Source: an uncultured Polaribacter sp.
GTDB lineage: Bacteria > Bacteroidota > Bacteroidia > Flavobacteriales > Flavobacteriaceae
Reading direction: 5' to 3'
DNA: 64,000 bases
Assembly (NCBI RefSeq): GCF_947500975.1
Contig: NZ_CANMUE010000006.1
Location: 62,001 to 126,000, forward strand
Under the pieces are notes generated by a model. That model was given only the letters and a program-made list of their open reading frames with translations. It was not told the DNA's origin and did no database searches. The position numbers and the translations under genes are program-made. This document shows, one piece after another, positions 25,041 through 34,492 of this stretch (its first letter is position 1; every line of letters begins with the position of its first letter).

Positions 25041-25802
25041 ATGAAAATAATATCTTACAATGTAAACGGAATTAGAGCAGCAATTAAAAAAGGATTTATT
25101 GATTGGTTAAAAGCTGCAAATCCTGATGTAATTTGCATACAAGAAACCAAAGCACATAAAGAGCAATTAGATGTTAAAGAGTTTGAAAATGCTGGTTATC
25201 TTCATCATTATTGGTTTTCTGCACAAAAAAAAGGATATTCTTCAGTAGCTATTTTTTGTAAAGAAAAACCAAATCATATAGAGTACGGAACTGGAATTGA
25301 AACTATGGATTTTGAAGGTAGAAATCTTCGTGTAGATTTTGATGAAGTTTCTATTATGAGTTTATATCTTCCTTCAGGAACAAATATGGATAGATTAACT
25401 TTTAAGCTTAATTATATGGATGAATTTCAAGAATACATTAATAATTTAAGGCAAGAAATTCCTAATTTGGTTATCTGTGGAGATTACAATATCTGTCATG
25501 AAGAAATTGATATTCATAATCCAAAAATGAAAGGGGTTTCTGGGTTTTTACCTGAAGAAAGAACTTGGTTAGGAAACTTCATCAATAGTGGTTTTATAGA
25601 TAGTTTTCGTTACTTAAATCAAGAAAAACAAGAATTTTCTTGGTGGAGTTATAGGGCAAATTCCAGAGCAAATAATAAAGGTTGGCGTTTAGATTATGCA
25701 ATGGTTTCTGAACCATTAAAAGAAAAAATTGCTAGAGCCTATATTTTACCAGAAGCCAAACATTCAGACCATTGTCCAATTGCTGTAGAATTAGATATAT
25801 AG
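25041..25802 (+). CDS. xth: Exodeoxyribonuclease III (AP endonuclease family)
   Basis: 253 residues; removes nucleotides 3'-5' and cuts at abasic sites in base-excision repair. Endonuclease/exonuclease/phosphatase fold with metal ligand Glu35 in CIQETKAHKEQ, GDYNICHEEIDIHNPK, WRLDYAMVS and the terminal HSDHCPIAVEL. It begins a run with a lytic transglycosylase and a DUF4837 lipoprotein, and has the only striking Shine-Dalgarno in the window. Confidence 0.95.
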   Translation: MKIISYNVNGIRAAIKKGFIDWLKAANPDVICIQETKAHKEQLDVKEFENAGYLHHYWFSAQKKGYSSVAIFCKEKPNHIEYGTGIETMDFEGRNLRVDFDEVSIMSLYLPSGTNMDRLTFKLNYMDEFQEYINNLRQEIPNLVICGDYNICHEEIDIHNPKMKGVSGFLPEERTWLGNFINSGFIDSFRYLNQEKQEFSWWSYRANSRANNKGWRLDYAMVSEPLKEKIARAYILPEAKHSDHCPIAVELDI

Positions 25803-25807
25803 TTTAT

Positions 25808-27337
25808 ATGAACAAACTTTTAATCTTCTTATTTTTTAGTATTTCTATTTTTTCTCAAGAAAAAAAAGATAGTATTTTAATTGTAAAAAAAGATACTTTT
25901 TTTATTGCTAAAGATTCAATTAAAATTATAAAACAAGAAGATTTTTTTTCTGATCATGATTTAAAAACTATTGATAGCTTATTAGTTGATGAAAAATTTA
26001 ATTCATCCTTATTAGATACTTTAGAATATGTGATTGCCGATAAAGATATTATAGGTAATACAACTTCAGTTTTAACATCGGCTTTATTAAAAGAAAGATT
26101 GGCAACTTTAAATGCTAGAACTCCATTTCAGTTAGATTATAACCCTGCGTTAGAAAAAGTTATCAATAGTTACTTATTATATCGTAAAAGACATTACCCA
26201 GCATTAATGGGAAAAGCAAAGTACTATTTTCCAATGTTTGAGCAATATTTAGATCAGTTTGATATTCCTTTGGAAATGAAATATTTGGCAATTGTAGAAT
26301 CAGCATTAAGACCTCAAATAAAATCGAGAGTTGGTGCAACAGGTTTGTGGCAATTTATGTACGGAACAGGAATTCAGTTTGGTTTAAAAGTAAATTCTTA
26401 CGTAGATGAACGTCAAGATCCTGTAAAAGCAACTATTGCTGCATGTGAATATTTGAGTCAGTTATATAAGATTTTTGGCGATTGGGATTTAGCATTAGCA
26501 GCTTATAACTCTGGACCAGGAAATGTAACAAAAGCTATAAAACGTTCTGGAGGATATAAAAATTATTGGAATATAAGACCATTTTTACCAAGAGAAACAG
26601 CTGGTTATTTACCAGCTTTTTATGCAACTATGTATATTTTTGAATATGCAAAAGAGCATAATATATATCCAGAAATTCCTAAAATTTTTAATTTTGATAC
26701 AGACACGATACAAGTAAAAAGAACCATTAGTTTTGATCAAATTTCAGAAAAAATAGATGTAAATCAAGAAATGTTATCTTTTTTAAATCCTGCTTATAAG
26801 TTGGATGTTATTCCTTTTTTAAAGGATAAAAGATATGCGGTTCGTTTACCTAAAAATAAAATTGTAGAATTTTTAGATAAAGAACAAGAAATTTATGATT
26901 TGGCTGCTGCAGATGAAGCAAGCGGAGAAAAACCTTTACCTCAGTATTTTGAAATGGATAAACAAATTCGTTACAAAGTAAAAAGTGGAGATTTTTTAGG
27001 GAAAATAGCAAATAAATTTGGTGTAAGAGTTAGCAATTTAAAACGTTGGAATGGTTTAAAAAGTAGTCGTTTAAAAATAGGACAAAGGCTTTCTATTTAT
27101 CCAAAAAAAATACCGTTTTCAGTTAGTAAATCACCAAAAAAAGAAAACAATATTTCAGCTAAAATTGTAACTCCAAAAGGAGATTATAAAACATATATTG
27201 TAAAAGAAGGAGATTCACTTTGGACTATTGCTAGAAAATTTAATAATGTTTCTGTTGATGAAATTAAGAAATGGAACAATATTTGGAGTGTTAAAAGTTT
27301 AAAGCTTGGAACTAAACTTAAAATCTATAAAAACTAA
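25808..27337 (+). CDS. Lytic transglycosylase with two LysM domains (MltD-like)
   Basis: 509 residues from ATG 25808; a signal peptide (MNKLLIFLFFSISIFSQ) supports this rather than an upstream TTG inside xth. The SLT domain has catalytic Glu164 in YLAIVESALRPQ, then GATGLWQFM and AAYNSGPGNV. Two LysM repeats follow: about 401-447 (YKVKSGDFLGKIANKFGV) and about 463-508 (YIVKEGDSLWTIARKFNN). Role: cleaves peptidoglycan glycan strands to 1,6-anhydro-muropeptides; LysM holds it on the wall. Confidence 0.93.
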   Translation: MNKLLIFLFFSISIFSQEKKDSILIVKKDTFFIAKDSIKIIKQEDFFSDHDLKTIDSLLVDEKFNSSLLDTLEYVIADKDIIGNTTSVLTSALLKERLATLNARTPFQLDYNPALEKVINSYLLYRKRHYPALMGKAKYYFPMFEQYLDQFDIPLEMKYLAIVESALRPQIKSRVGATGLWQFMYGTGIQFGLKVNSYVDERQDPVKATIAACEYLSQLYKIFGDWDLALAAYNSGPGNVTKAIKRSGGYKNYWNIRPFLPRETAGYLPAFYATMYIFEYAKEHNIYPEIPKIFNFDTDTIQVKRTISFDQISEKIDVNQEMLSFLNPAYKLDVIPFLKDKRYAVRLPKNKIVEFLDKEQEIYDLAAADEASGEKPLPQYFEMDKQIRYKVKSGDFLGKIANKFGVRVSNLKRWNGLKSSRLKIGQRLSIYPKKIPFSVSKSPKKENNISAKIVTPKGDYKTYIVKEGDSLWTIARKFNNVSVDEIKKWNNIWSVKSLKLGTKLKIYKN

Positions 27338-27341
27338 ACCC

Positions 27342-28325
27342 ATGAAACAAATATTTTTAATTGGATTAATTACTATTCTTTTGACCTCTTGCGTTGGAAA
27401 TGATAAATTTATTTTAAAAGATTCTATTGGTAAAATAAACAAAGTAATGGTGGTTACTAAAGCTAGTGATTGGACAGGTGATGTTGGTAAAGAAATAAGA
27501 AATTCTTTTGGAGAATTACAAGTAGGTTTGCCACAACCAGAACCAATTTTATCTGTTTCTCAAGTTGCACCAAATGGATTTAGTTCTATGATGAAAGCTA
27601 GCAGAAATATTTTGGTAGTTACTGAAGGAGAAAAATCTAATTTTTCAATTAAAAAAAATCAATATGCACAGCCTCAAACCATTGTTTACGTTCAAGCTAA
27701 GAATGATGAAGCTATTATAAAAATGCTACAAAAAAATAAAGAAAAAATAAAAAAAATATTTTTAGAATCTGATGTAAAGTTTACACAAAGCATTTTTGAA
27801 AAAACTAAACTTGATGACACACAATATAAAACGTTACAAAACTTAGGAATCTCATTAACCATTCATGATAAATTTAAAACAGTAGATGATACAGGTGAGT
27901 TTTTATGGTTACGTCATCATTTAACAAGCGGAATTGCAAAAACTGGTAGCAACAATATTCTGGTATATTCTGTTCCTTTAGTTGATGAAACTAAAGTTGC
28001 AGATAGTATTATTTCTGTTAGAAATAGAATTGGTAAAAAATATATTCCGGGTTCTAAACCAGAAACAATGTATATGATTACAGAAGAAGCCTATACTCCG
28101 TATACTTTTGATGCAAAAATTGATGGAAAAAAAGCGTATGAAACTCGTGGAAAATGGGAAGTTAAAAATGATTTTATGGCTGGGCCATTTTTAAATTATA
28201 CAATTATCGATAAAAAAAATAACAGACTTGTTGTTTTTGAAGGCTTCACTTATGCACCTTCTGTTAGTAAAAGAGCTTTTGTTTTTGAATTAGAAGCAAT
28301 TGCAAAATCTATAAAAATAAAATAG
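27342..28325 (+). CDS. DUF4837-family lipoprotein
   Basis: 328 residues from ATG 27342, which gives a clear lipoprotein signal (lipobox LLTSC, Cys17). The body resembles DUF4837, a Bacteroidota family of unknown function: repeated mixed alpha/beta stretches and a second half with REFLWLRHHLTS-like and YTFDAKIDGKKAYETRGKW segments. It starts 4 bp after the transglycosylase stop and probably shares its transcript. No function is proposed. Confidence 0.82.
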   Translation: MKQIFLIGLITILLTSCVGNDKFILKDSIGKINKVMVVTKASDWTGDVGKEIRNSFGELQVGLPQPEPILSVSQVAPNGFSSMMKASRNILVVTEGEKSNFSIKKNQYAQPQTIVYVQAKNDEAIIKMLQKNKEKIKKIFLESDVKFTQSIFEKTKLDDTQYKTLQNLGISLTIHDKFKTVDDTGEFLWLRHHLTSGIAKTGSNNILVYSVPLVDETKVADSIISVRNRIGKKYIPGSKPETMYMITEEAYTPYTFDAKIDGKKAYETRGKWEVKNDFMAGPFLNYTIIDKKNNRLVVFEGFTYAPSVSKRAFVFELEAIAKSIKIK

Positions 28326-28457
28326 AAAAGGTTATTTATAAGTGATTTTTACACTTGCTAAAAATGCTTTTTTTGATATTTAAAAATAATTTTTGTGTTA
28401 AATTAATGCTGTAAATTTCTCTTCTTGATGATAAAAATGTATTAAGAACATATTCCT

Positions 28458-28465
28458 TATATTTG
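28458..28465 (+). promoter_or_regulatory. Bacteroidota -7 box for the DUF1761 gene
   Basis: TATATTTG matches TAnnTTTG exactly, 26 bp before ATG 28492. Confidence 0.6.
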
Positions 28466-28491
28466 GTATTTAACCAAAAATCTTATTTATC

Positions 28492-28992
28492 ATGGAAATG
28501 AATTTTTACATCTTTTTTTTAGCGGCTTTAGTTCCGTTAGTAATTGGCTTTGTTTGGTATGGTCCATTATTTGGAAATGCTTGGATGAAAGAAATGGGTT
28601 TTACTAAAGAATCTTTAGCAGGCCAAAACATGGCTTTAACTTTTATGTTAAGTTATATTTTTAGCTTATTTATAGCATTATTTTTATTGCCAGCAACCAT
28701 TCATCAAATGGGGGTTTATAGTACTTTAGCTGAAGAACCAGGCTTTACTGAAAGTGCAGGTGATGCATTTACTTACTTTCAAAATTTTATTGCAAATTAT
28801 GGTGATCGTTTTAGAACTTTTAAGCATGGAGCATTTCATGGAATTTTATCTGGAGTATTTTTAGCATTACCAATTTTATCAATAATTGCAATGTTTGAAA
28901 GAAAAAGTGTAAAATATGTGGCTATAAATACTGGTTACTGGATTGTAACTTTAGCAATTATGGGAGGTTTAATATGTCAATTTGGAATGTAA
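28492..28992 (+). CDS. DUF1761-family small membrane protein
   Basis: 166 residues with four hydrophobic segments (about 5-22, 45-66, 112-132, 140-162). The N-terminal FVWYGPLFGNAWMKEMGF fits DUF1761, whose function is unknown. Monocistronic: own -7 box and a very strong terminator 9 bp after the stop. Confidence 0.8.
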   Translation: MEMNFYIFFLAALVPLVIGFVWYGPLFGNAWMKEMGFTKESLAGQNMALTFMLSYIFSLFIALFLLPATIHQMGVYSTLAEEPGFTESAGDAFTYFQNFIANYGDRFRTFKHGAFHGILSGVFLALPILSIIAMFERKSVKYVAINTGYWIVTLAIMGGLICQFGM

Positions 28993-29001
28993 AATCTTAA
29001 C

Positions 29002-29046
29002 TTTAAATATAAAAACCACGCTATAAGCGTGGTTTTTATATTTAAA
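29002..29046. terminator. Bidirectional terminator, 21-bp perfect stem
   Basis: Arms 29002-29022 and 29026-29046 are perfectly complementary around a 3-nt loop. The GC-rich core is CCACGCT/AGCGTGG, flanked by A and T runs on both sides, so it serves the convergent DUF1761 and trpS genes. Confidence 0.9.
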
Positions 29047-29059
29047 AGTTTTTTGTTAT

Positions 29060-30028
29060 TTAATAACCAATTTTATCTCTTACACGTTTTAAAACATCAT
29101 TGGCAATTAAACTCGCTTTTTCTGCTCCAATTTTTAAAGCGTCATCAATTTCATGTTTGTTTTCCATAAAGTGATTATAGCGCTCTCTAACAGTTGCAAA
29201 TTTTGTTATAATTAATTCGTAGAGTGCTTGTTTTGCATGTCCATAACCATAATTTCCACCTAAATAATTAGCTCTCATTTCTTCAATTTCTGCATCTGAT
29301 GCTAATAATTTATACAAAGCAAAAACAGGATCAGTATCTGGATTTTTAGGTTCTTCTAAACCTTTACTATCTGTTTTAATACCCATTATTTGTTTGCGTA
29401 GTTTTTTATCTGCTAAAAAAATATTGATAATATTATTTCTAGATTTACTCATTTTTTCGCCATCAGTACCAGGAACTAACTTTGTATGCTCTTGTATTTT
29501 TGCTTGAGGTAAAATTAAAGTTTCTCCAATAACATTATTTAATCTACTGGCAACATCCCTGGTCATTTCTAAATGTTGTAACTGATCTTTACCAACAGGA
29601 ACAATTTCTGCATCATATATTAAAATATCTGCAGCCATTAACATAGGGTAAGTAAATAGTCCAGAATTTACGTCTGCTAATCTATCAGCTTTGTCCTTAA
29701 AACTATGAGCTAATGTTAAACGTTGATAAGGAAAAAAGCAGCTTAAATACCAAGATAGTTCAGTAACTTGAGGTATATCACTTTGTCTATAAAATACAGT
29801 TTTATTAATATCTAAACCACAGGCTAACCAAGTTGCTGCTGTACTATATGTATTTTCTCTTAATTGATTTCCATCTTTAATTTGGGTTAAAGAATGCATG
29901 TCTGCAATAAATAAAAAAGCATCATTTTTTGGGTCATTTGCCATTTTTATTGCTGGTAAAATTGCTCCCAATAAATTTCCTAAATGTGGTGTACCTGTAC
30001 TTTGTACTCCTGTTAAAACTCTAGACAT
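29060..30028 (-). CDS. trpS: Tryptophanyl-tRNA synthetase
   Basis: 322 residues, normal for bacterial TrpRS. Charges tRNA-Trp. Class I signatures are present: the HIGH-type motif TPHLGN (13-18) and KMSKS at 192-196. Other conserved parts are MAADILIYDAEIVPVGKDQ and QHLEMTRD. Own promoter box upstream on the minus strand; convergent with the DUF1761 gene across the shared terminator. Confidence 0.97.
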   Translation of the reverse strand: MSRVLTGVQSTGTPHLGNLLGAILPAIKMANDPKNDAFLFIADMHSLTQIKDGNQLRENTYSTAATWLACGLDINKTVFYRQSDIPQVTELSWYLSCFFPYQRLTLAHSFKDKADRLADVNSGLFTYPMLMAADILIYDAEIVPVGKDQLQHLEMTRDVASRLNNVIGETLILPQAKIQEHTKLVPGTDGEKMSKSRNNIINIFLADKKLRKQIMGIKTDSKGLEEPKNPDTDPVFALYKLLASDAEIEEMRANYLGGNYGYGHAKQALYELIITKFATVRERYNHFMENKHEIDDALKIGAEKASLIANDVLKRVRDKIGY

Positions 30029-30079
30029 TAAATATTTTTTATAAAGTTATAAGTAAGATTATAAAACCATCTTTAAAGG

Positions 30080-30087
30080 CAAAAATA
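30080..30087 (-). promoter_or_regulatory. Bacteroidota -7 box for trpS
   Basis: The minus strand reads TATTTTTG, matching TAnnTTTG, 51 bp before the trpS ATG. Confidence 0.5.
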
Positions 30088-30128
30088 CGGTTTTAGATAA
30101 CAAAATCTATGAAACAAAAGAATATTAG

Positions 30129-30136
30129 TACTTTTG
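30129..30136 (+). promoter_or_regulatory. Bacteroidota -7 box for the plsC-like gene
   Basis: TACTTTTG matches TAnnTTTG, 64 bp before the GTG start at 30201. Confidence 0.45.
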
Positions 30137-30200
30137 CTATTGAATTGTTATTTTAATTATATGAGATAATTAATACATTCTTTTAACGTTAATAGATTCT

Positions 30201-30992
30201 GTGAAGTATATTAAAATTCCTTTTCTTATTATTTGGCGCATTTGGTTTCTTCTTTTGATTATTGTTACTGTAATAATAATGTCACCATTTTTAATAGTTT
30301 TAACAGCTAAAGAATCTTATTATCCAACTTTTTGGAAAATGATAAGAATTTGGGCTAAGATTCTTTTGTATGGAATGGGTTTTTGGTTAAAAGTTACAAA
30401 TGATGAAGAGTTAGACAGAAATAAAAGTTACATGTTTTGCCCTAATCACGCATCATTAATGGATCCTTTTGTACTTATTATTTTAAGTAAAAACCCTATT
30501 GTTTTTGTTGGAAAACAAGAATTGGTTAAGATTCCTGTTTTTGGATTTTTCTACAAGAAAGTAGTTATTATGGTGGATAGAAATAATCCTGAAAGTAGAA
30601 AGCGTGTTTATGAAATGGCTAAGAAAAGATTACAAAATGGTACAAGTTTAGGTATTTTTCCTGAAGGATTAGTACCTACAGAAAATGTTGTTTTAGCGCC
30701 TTTTAAAAACGGAGCATTTAGTTTGGCTATAGAGCATGAAATGCCAATTGTACCACAAGTGTATTATGACTGTAAACGCCTTTTTTCTTGGGATATTTTT
30801 AAAGGAAGTCCTGGTGCTTTTCGAATTCACCAACATAAATTTATAGAAACAAAAGGAAAAAATCAAGAAGATTTACTGTATTTAAAAGAACAAACTTTTA
30901 ACCTTATTTATACTGATTTATTGAATGATAAAAAGTATATGAAAGATACAAATAGACCTAATAATGACAGAGAAATTAAATCACCGATATAA
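30201..30992 (+). CDS. 1-acyl-sn-glycerol-3-phosphate acyltransferase-like protein
   Basis: 263 residues; PlsC family, which makes phosphatidic acid from lysophosphatidate at the inner membrane. N-terminal hydrophobic segment (about 7-36). Acyltransferase motif I NHASLMDPF with His83 and Asp88; motif III FPEGLVPTEN replaces the usual FPEGTRS. The start is GTG 30201, since the segment KYIKIPFLIIWRIWF after it is the expected beginning and no ATG is near. The last 29 bp overlap the hemolysin-III-type gene. Confidence 0.85.
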   Translation: MKYIKIPFLIIWRIWFLLLIIVTVIIMSPFLIVLTAKESYYPTFWKMIRIWAKILLYGMGFWLKVTNDEELDRNKSYMFCPNHASLMDPFVLIILSKNPIVFVGKQELVKIPVFGFFYKKVVIMVDRNNPESRKRVYEMAKKRLQNGTSLGIFPEGLVPTENVVLAPFKNGAFSLAIEHEMPIVPQVYYDCKRLFSWDIFKGSPGAFRIHQHKFIETKGKNQEDLLYLKEQTFNLIYTDLLNDKKYMKDTNRPNNDREIKSPI

Positions 30993-31602
30993 TGATAAGG
31001 AAGAGAGATTAAATATAATTTCTCATGGTTTTGGATTGGTCTTAAGTATAATAGCTTTTCCTTTTTTACTTATAAAATCGTTAGATTTTGAAGGATTTTG
31101 GAAACCTCTAAGTTTTGTTATTTACGGTTTAAGTTTAATAATTTTATATGCAGCTTCTACATTTTATCACGCGGCAAAAAATCCAAAGAAAAGAAGACAA
31201 TTAAACATTTTTGATCATGCAGCAATTTATGTTTTAATTGCTGGAGGTTATTCGCCTTTTTGTTTAGTAGCTCTAGATTCTAATTTGGGTTGGTATATGT
31301 TTGTTTTTGTATGGTTTTTTGCACTTATAGGTGTTATCTTAAAACTTTTTTTTACAGGTAAATTTGATAAAATTTCTACAGCAATGTATTTATTAATGGG
31401 GTGGCAAGTAATGTTTTTTATAAAGCCATTAATGAATAGCCTATCAATAGAAAATTTTCAGCTTTTGGTTGCTGGTGGAGTTTTTTATACAATAGGGGCT
31501 ATTTTATATTCAATAAGAAAAATGCCATACAATCATGCAATTTTTCATGTATTTGTATTGTTGGGTAGTTTAAGTCATTTTATAGCAATTTATAATCTTT
31601 AA
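30964..31602 (+). CDS. Hemolysin III / PAQR-family membrane protein
   Basis: 212 residues with seven predicted membrane segments. Family signatures: the N-terminal EERLNIISHGFG, YAASTFYHAA, FDHAAIYVLIAGGYSPF and the C-terminal HAIFHVFVLLGSLSHF, which hold the conserved metal-site histidines of the PAQR/HlyIII fold. Despite the name, a haemolysin role is not implied; the family is linked to membrane lipid homeostasis or zinc-dependent hydrolysis. Starts inside the plsC-like gene, so translation is probably coupled. Confidence 0.88.
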   Translation: MTEKLNHRYNDKEERLNIISHGFGLVLSIIAFPFLLIKSLDFEGFWKPLSFVIYGLSLIILYAASTFYHAAKNPKKRRQLNIFDHAAIYVLIAGGYSPFCLVALDSNLGWYMFVFVWFFALIGVILKLFFTGKFDKISTAMYLLMGWQVMFFIKPLMNSLSIENFQLLVAGGVFYTIGAILYSIRKMPYNHAIFHVFVLLGSLSHFIAIYNL

Positions 31603-31604
31603 AA

Positions 31605-32075
31605 CTACCAATTTTTATAAGGATTTTTACTGATGCTAGAGTTGTAATAATTAACATTTCCGGTTACTTCTTTTGATAACCAAGTAGGTTTTTGATAAAC
31701 CTCTTTTTCATTGTTTAATTCAATTTCCGCAACAATTAAACCTTTATTATCGCCAAAAAACTCATCAACTTCAAAGATGTGTTTATCACATTTTATATAA
31801 TATCTAATTTTTTCTACAATTGAGTTTTCACATAATAAAAGTAAATTTTCAGCTTCTTTTTTGTCTATTTCTTTTTCCCATTCAAAACGAGTTGTTCCAC
31901 TTTTGTTAGATTTTCCTTTTATGGTCATAAAAGCTTTGTCATCAGCAATTCTTATTCTAACAGTTCTGTTTTTATCAGAATTTAAATATCCTTGTTTCAA
32001 CTCTTTTTTTTGGTACGCTTCTTTTTTAAAATCGTTATTTTTTACCAAAAATTTTCTTTCTATTTCTAAGCTCAT
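31605..32075 (-). CDS. CYTH-domain triphosphate tunnel protein
   Basis: 156 residues. The N-terminal EIERKF (EXEXK) motif defines CYTH enzymes, with later Arg/Lys-rich strands (TVRIRIADDKAFMTIKGK, FEWEKEID) and EVDEFFG building the tunnel. Family members hydrolyse inorganic tripolyphosphate or, less often, cyclise ATP; bacterial single-domain forms like this are usually triphosphatases. Convergent with the hemolysin-III gene (2-bp gap, no terminator seen) and divergent from porZ. Confidence 0.88.
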   Translation of the reverse strand: MSLEIERKFLVKNNDFKKEAYQKKELKQGYLNSDKNRTVRIRIADDKAFMTIKGKSNKSGTTRFEWEKEIDKKEAENLLLLCENSIVEKIRYYIKCDKHIFEVDEFFGDNKGLIVAEIELNNEKEVYQKPTWLSKEVTGNVNYYNSSISKNPYKNW

Positions 32076-32136
32076 AAAAATCCATTCAATTTTGTACTAA
32101 TATACTTGTTTTTAACGTTAGTTTATAATAATTAAA

Positions 32137-32144
32137 TATCTTTG
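32137..32144 (+). promoter_or_regulatory. Bacteroidota -7 box for porZ
   Basis: TATCTTTG matches TAnnTTTG exactly, 17 bp before the porZ ATG. Confidence 0.6.
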
Positions 32145-32161
32145 ATATTCGATATAATATT

Positions 32162-34492
32162 ATGAAAAATTTTCTTTTTCTGTTGCTTTTTTCTTTTTCA
32201 TTAAATCTATTTTCTCAAATAGATTATAGTGATTCTTGGGAAGATTTTTATTCTTATAATAATGTAAAAGATTTTATAAAAGTTGATGATATTATTTATG
32301 CTTTAGTAGATAACGCAATTTTTACCTATGACGAATCAACAGACGAAATTGAAAAATTTTCTTCTATTCAAGGTTTATCTGGCAAAACAACATCATCAAT
32401 TTTTTACAGTAAAACTTATAAAAGATTAGTTATTGGGTATGAAAATGGTTTGATTGAAGTTATAGATGAAAATAAATCAATTACAATTTCTTCTGATATT
32501 ACAAATTTTAATGAATCTAGTAGTAAAAGTATTAATCATATTTCTGAATTTGGTAATAAACTATACTTGTCAACACCGTTTGCCATTGTTGAGTATGATA
32601 TAGAAAATTTAGAGTTTGGTGATACTTTTTTTATAGGAAACGGCTCAACTTCTATTAATATTAATCAAACCATAATTATTGATGATATTATTTACGCACT
32701 TACTGAGGATGGTATTTTTAAAGCAGATGTAAATAGTAATTTATTAATAGATTTTAATAACTGGGAGCAGCTATTTTTGAATAGAAATTTTAATCATATT
32801 TCTAATTTTAATAATACTATTTATGTTTCTGAAGGAAGTAATTTATTTCAACTCTCAGGAGTTAATCTAACGCAAGCAAAAAGTTTTTCTGAAGAAATAA
32901 AAAGCTTAAAATCATCAAATACAACACTAACAATTACATTAAATAAAACTGTTATTGTTTTAAACACTACTTTAAATCAAATTTTTGAATTTAATTCAAC
33001 CCAAGAATTTGATTACACATTAACAACAGCTTTTTTTGAGAATGATGCTATTTTTTTAGCAACTCAAGAGTTTGGAATTTTAAATTCTACTTCCAATCAA
33101 TTAAACTCATATATTGAAATTCATCCAGAAGGACCAATGTCTAATGATATTTTTTCTATTGACGTAAAGGATAATAATCTTTGGGTGGTTTATGGAGGAT
33201 ATGATAATACCTACACGTCTATTTTTAAACAACAAGGTTTCAGCCATTTTAATGGAGAAGGTTGGATAAATACACAGTTTGATCCAGATTTTCCGGTGAT
33301 TGATTTAAACTACATTTCTATAGACCCAAATCATGAAAACAGAGTGTATATAAGTTCTTTTGGAGATACAGGTTCTATAAATAGTGTTTCAACAGGCGGT
33401 TTGTTAGTAGTAGAAGATGATAATATATTAACATTTTACAATCATTTAAATAGTGGTTTAGAAGATTTAGTACCTGATCAACCAAATAGAGTAACACTTA
33501 GAATTAGTGGTTCTATATTTGATAGTCAAGGAAATTTATGGGTTTCAAATATTAGTGATAATAACGAATTAAAAAAGTTATCTCCTTCAGGAGATTGGAG
33601 TAGCTATAATTTATCTTCTTTAAAAACGGCTTCGGATAAATATGGTTTAAGTGAAATTGCAATTGATAAAAGCAATACAGTTTGGATGGGTACTAGAAGA
33701 AATGGAGTTTATGCTTATAATGAAAATGGAGATAGGAAAAGAGCTTTAACTACAACAGTAAATTTAGGAGGTTTGCCAGATACAGATGTAAAAACTGTTG
33801 CTGTAGATGGTAGTAATAGAGTTTGGTTAGGAACAAGAGTTGGTATGGTGGTTTATAGAAATGCCTCTGGAGTTTTTGATGCAGAAGTTTTAAATGCTGA
33901 ACCAATAATTATTGAAGAAAATGGAGTAGGAGAACGCTTATTAGGCGATCAAAATATTAATAGTATTGTTGTTGATGGTGCAGATAATAAATGGTTTGGT
34001 ACTGATAATGGTGGTGTTTTATACACAAATCCTTCCGGTCAAGAAACTCTAGCAAATTTTAGTAATGAAAATTCGCCATTACCATCTAACAGAGTTTTAA
34101 AAATTAGGGTAGATGATATAAATGGTAAAGTTTACTTTGCTACAGAAAATGGGATTGTAGCTTACAATAGCAATGTTGCTCCTTTTGGTAATGTTTTGGG
34201 TGATGTTTATGCGTATCCAAATCCAGTCTTAAAAAATCATGAAACAGTTACTATTGATGGTAGAAATGAGACACATTTACCTGAAGGAACAAATGTAAAA
34301 ATTTTAGATGTTGCTGGTAATTTAGTTTACGAAACCAATGTTGTTGAAGGGCAAGAAACACAAGGAGGTAAAGTTGTTTGGAATAAAAGAAACTTAGCAG
34401 GTAATAAAGTTGCTTCAGGGATTTATATTGTTCTTTTATCTTATAATGATGGTTCAGAAACTACATTTACTAAAATTGCAATTGTAAATTAA
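32162..34492 (+). CDS. porZ: Type IX secretion system protein PorZ
   Basis: 776 residues: signal peptide (ends LNLFSQ), two seven-bladed-propeller-like regions with repeated VWMGTRRNGVYAYN and VWLGTRVGMVVY blades, and a C-terminal type IX sorting-like domain (about 685-776: YPNPV, VKILDVAGNLVYE, LAGNKVASGIYIV). PorZ is part of the cell-surface attachment complex with the PorU sortase and handles anionic LPS for cargo modification. Start region SDSWEDFYSYNNVKDFIK is typical. It shares one base with recO (stop and start overlap). Confidence 0.9.
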   Translation: MKNFLFLLLFSFSLNLFSQIDYSDSWEDFYSYNNVKDFIKVDDIIYALVDNAIFTYDESTDEIEKFSSIQGLSGKTTSSIFYSKTYKRLVIGYENGLIEVIDENKSITISSDITNFNESSSKSINHISEFGNKLYLSTPFAIVEYDIENLEFGDTFFIGNGSTSININQTIIIDDIIYALTEDGIFKADVNSNLLIDFNNWEQLFLNRNFNHISNFNNTIYVSEGSNLFQLSGVNLTQAKSFSEEIKSLKSSNTTLTITLNKTVIVLNTTLNQIFEFNSTQEFDYTLTTAFFENDAIFLATQEFGILNSTSNQLNSYIEIHPEGPMSNDIFSIDVKDNNLWVVYGGYDNTYTSIFKQQGFSHFNGEGWINTQFDPDFPVIDLNYISIDPNHENRVYISSFGDTGSINSVSTGGLLVVEDDNILTFYNHLNSGLEDLVPDQPNRVTLRISGSIFDSQGNLWVSNISDNNELKKLSPSGDWSSYNLSSLKTASDKYGLSEIAIDKSNTVWMGTRRNGVYAYNENGDRKRALTTTVNLGGLPDTDVKTVAVDGSNRVWLGTRVGMVVYRNASGVFDAEVLNAEPIIIEENGVGERLLGDQNINSIVVDGADNKWFGTDNGGVLYTNPSGQETLANFSNENSPLPSNRVLKIRVDDINGKVYFATENGIVAYNSNVAPFGNVLGDVYAYPNPVLKNHETVTIDGRNETHLPEGTNVKILDVAGNLVYETNVVEGQETQGGKVVWNKRNLAGNKVASGIYIVLLSYNDGSETTFTKIAIVN

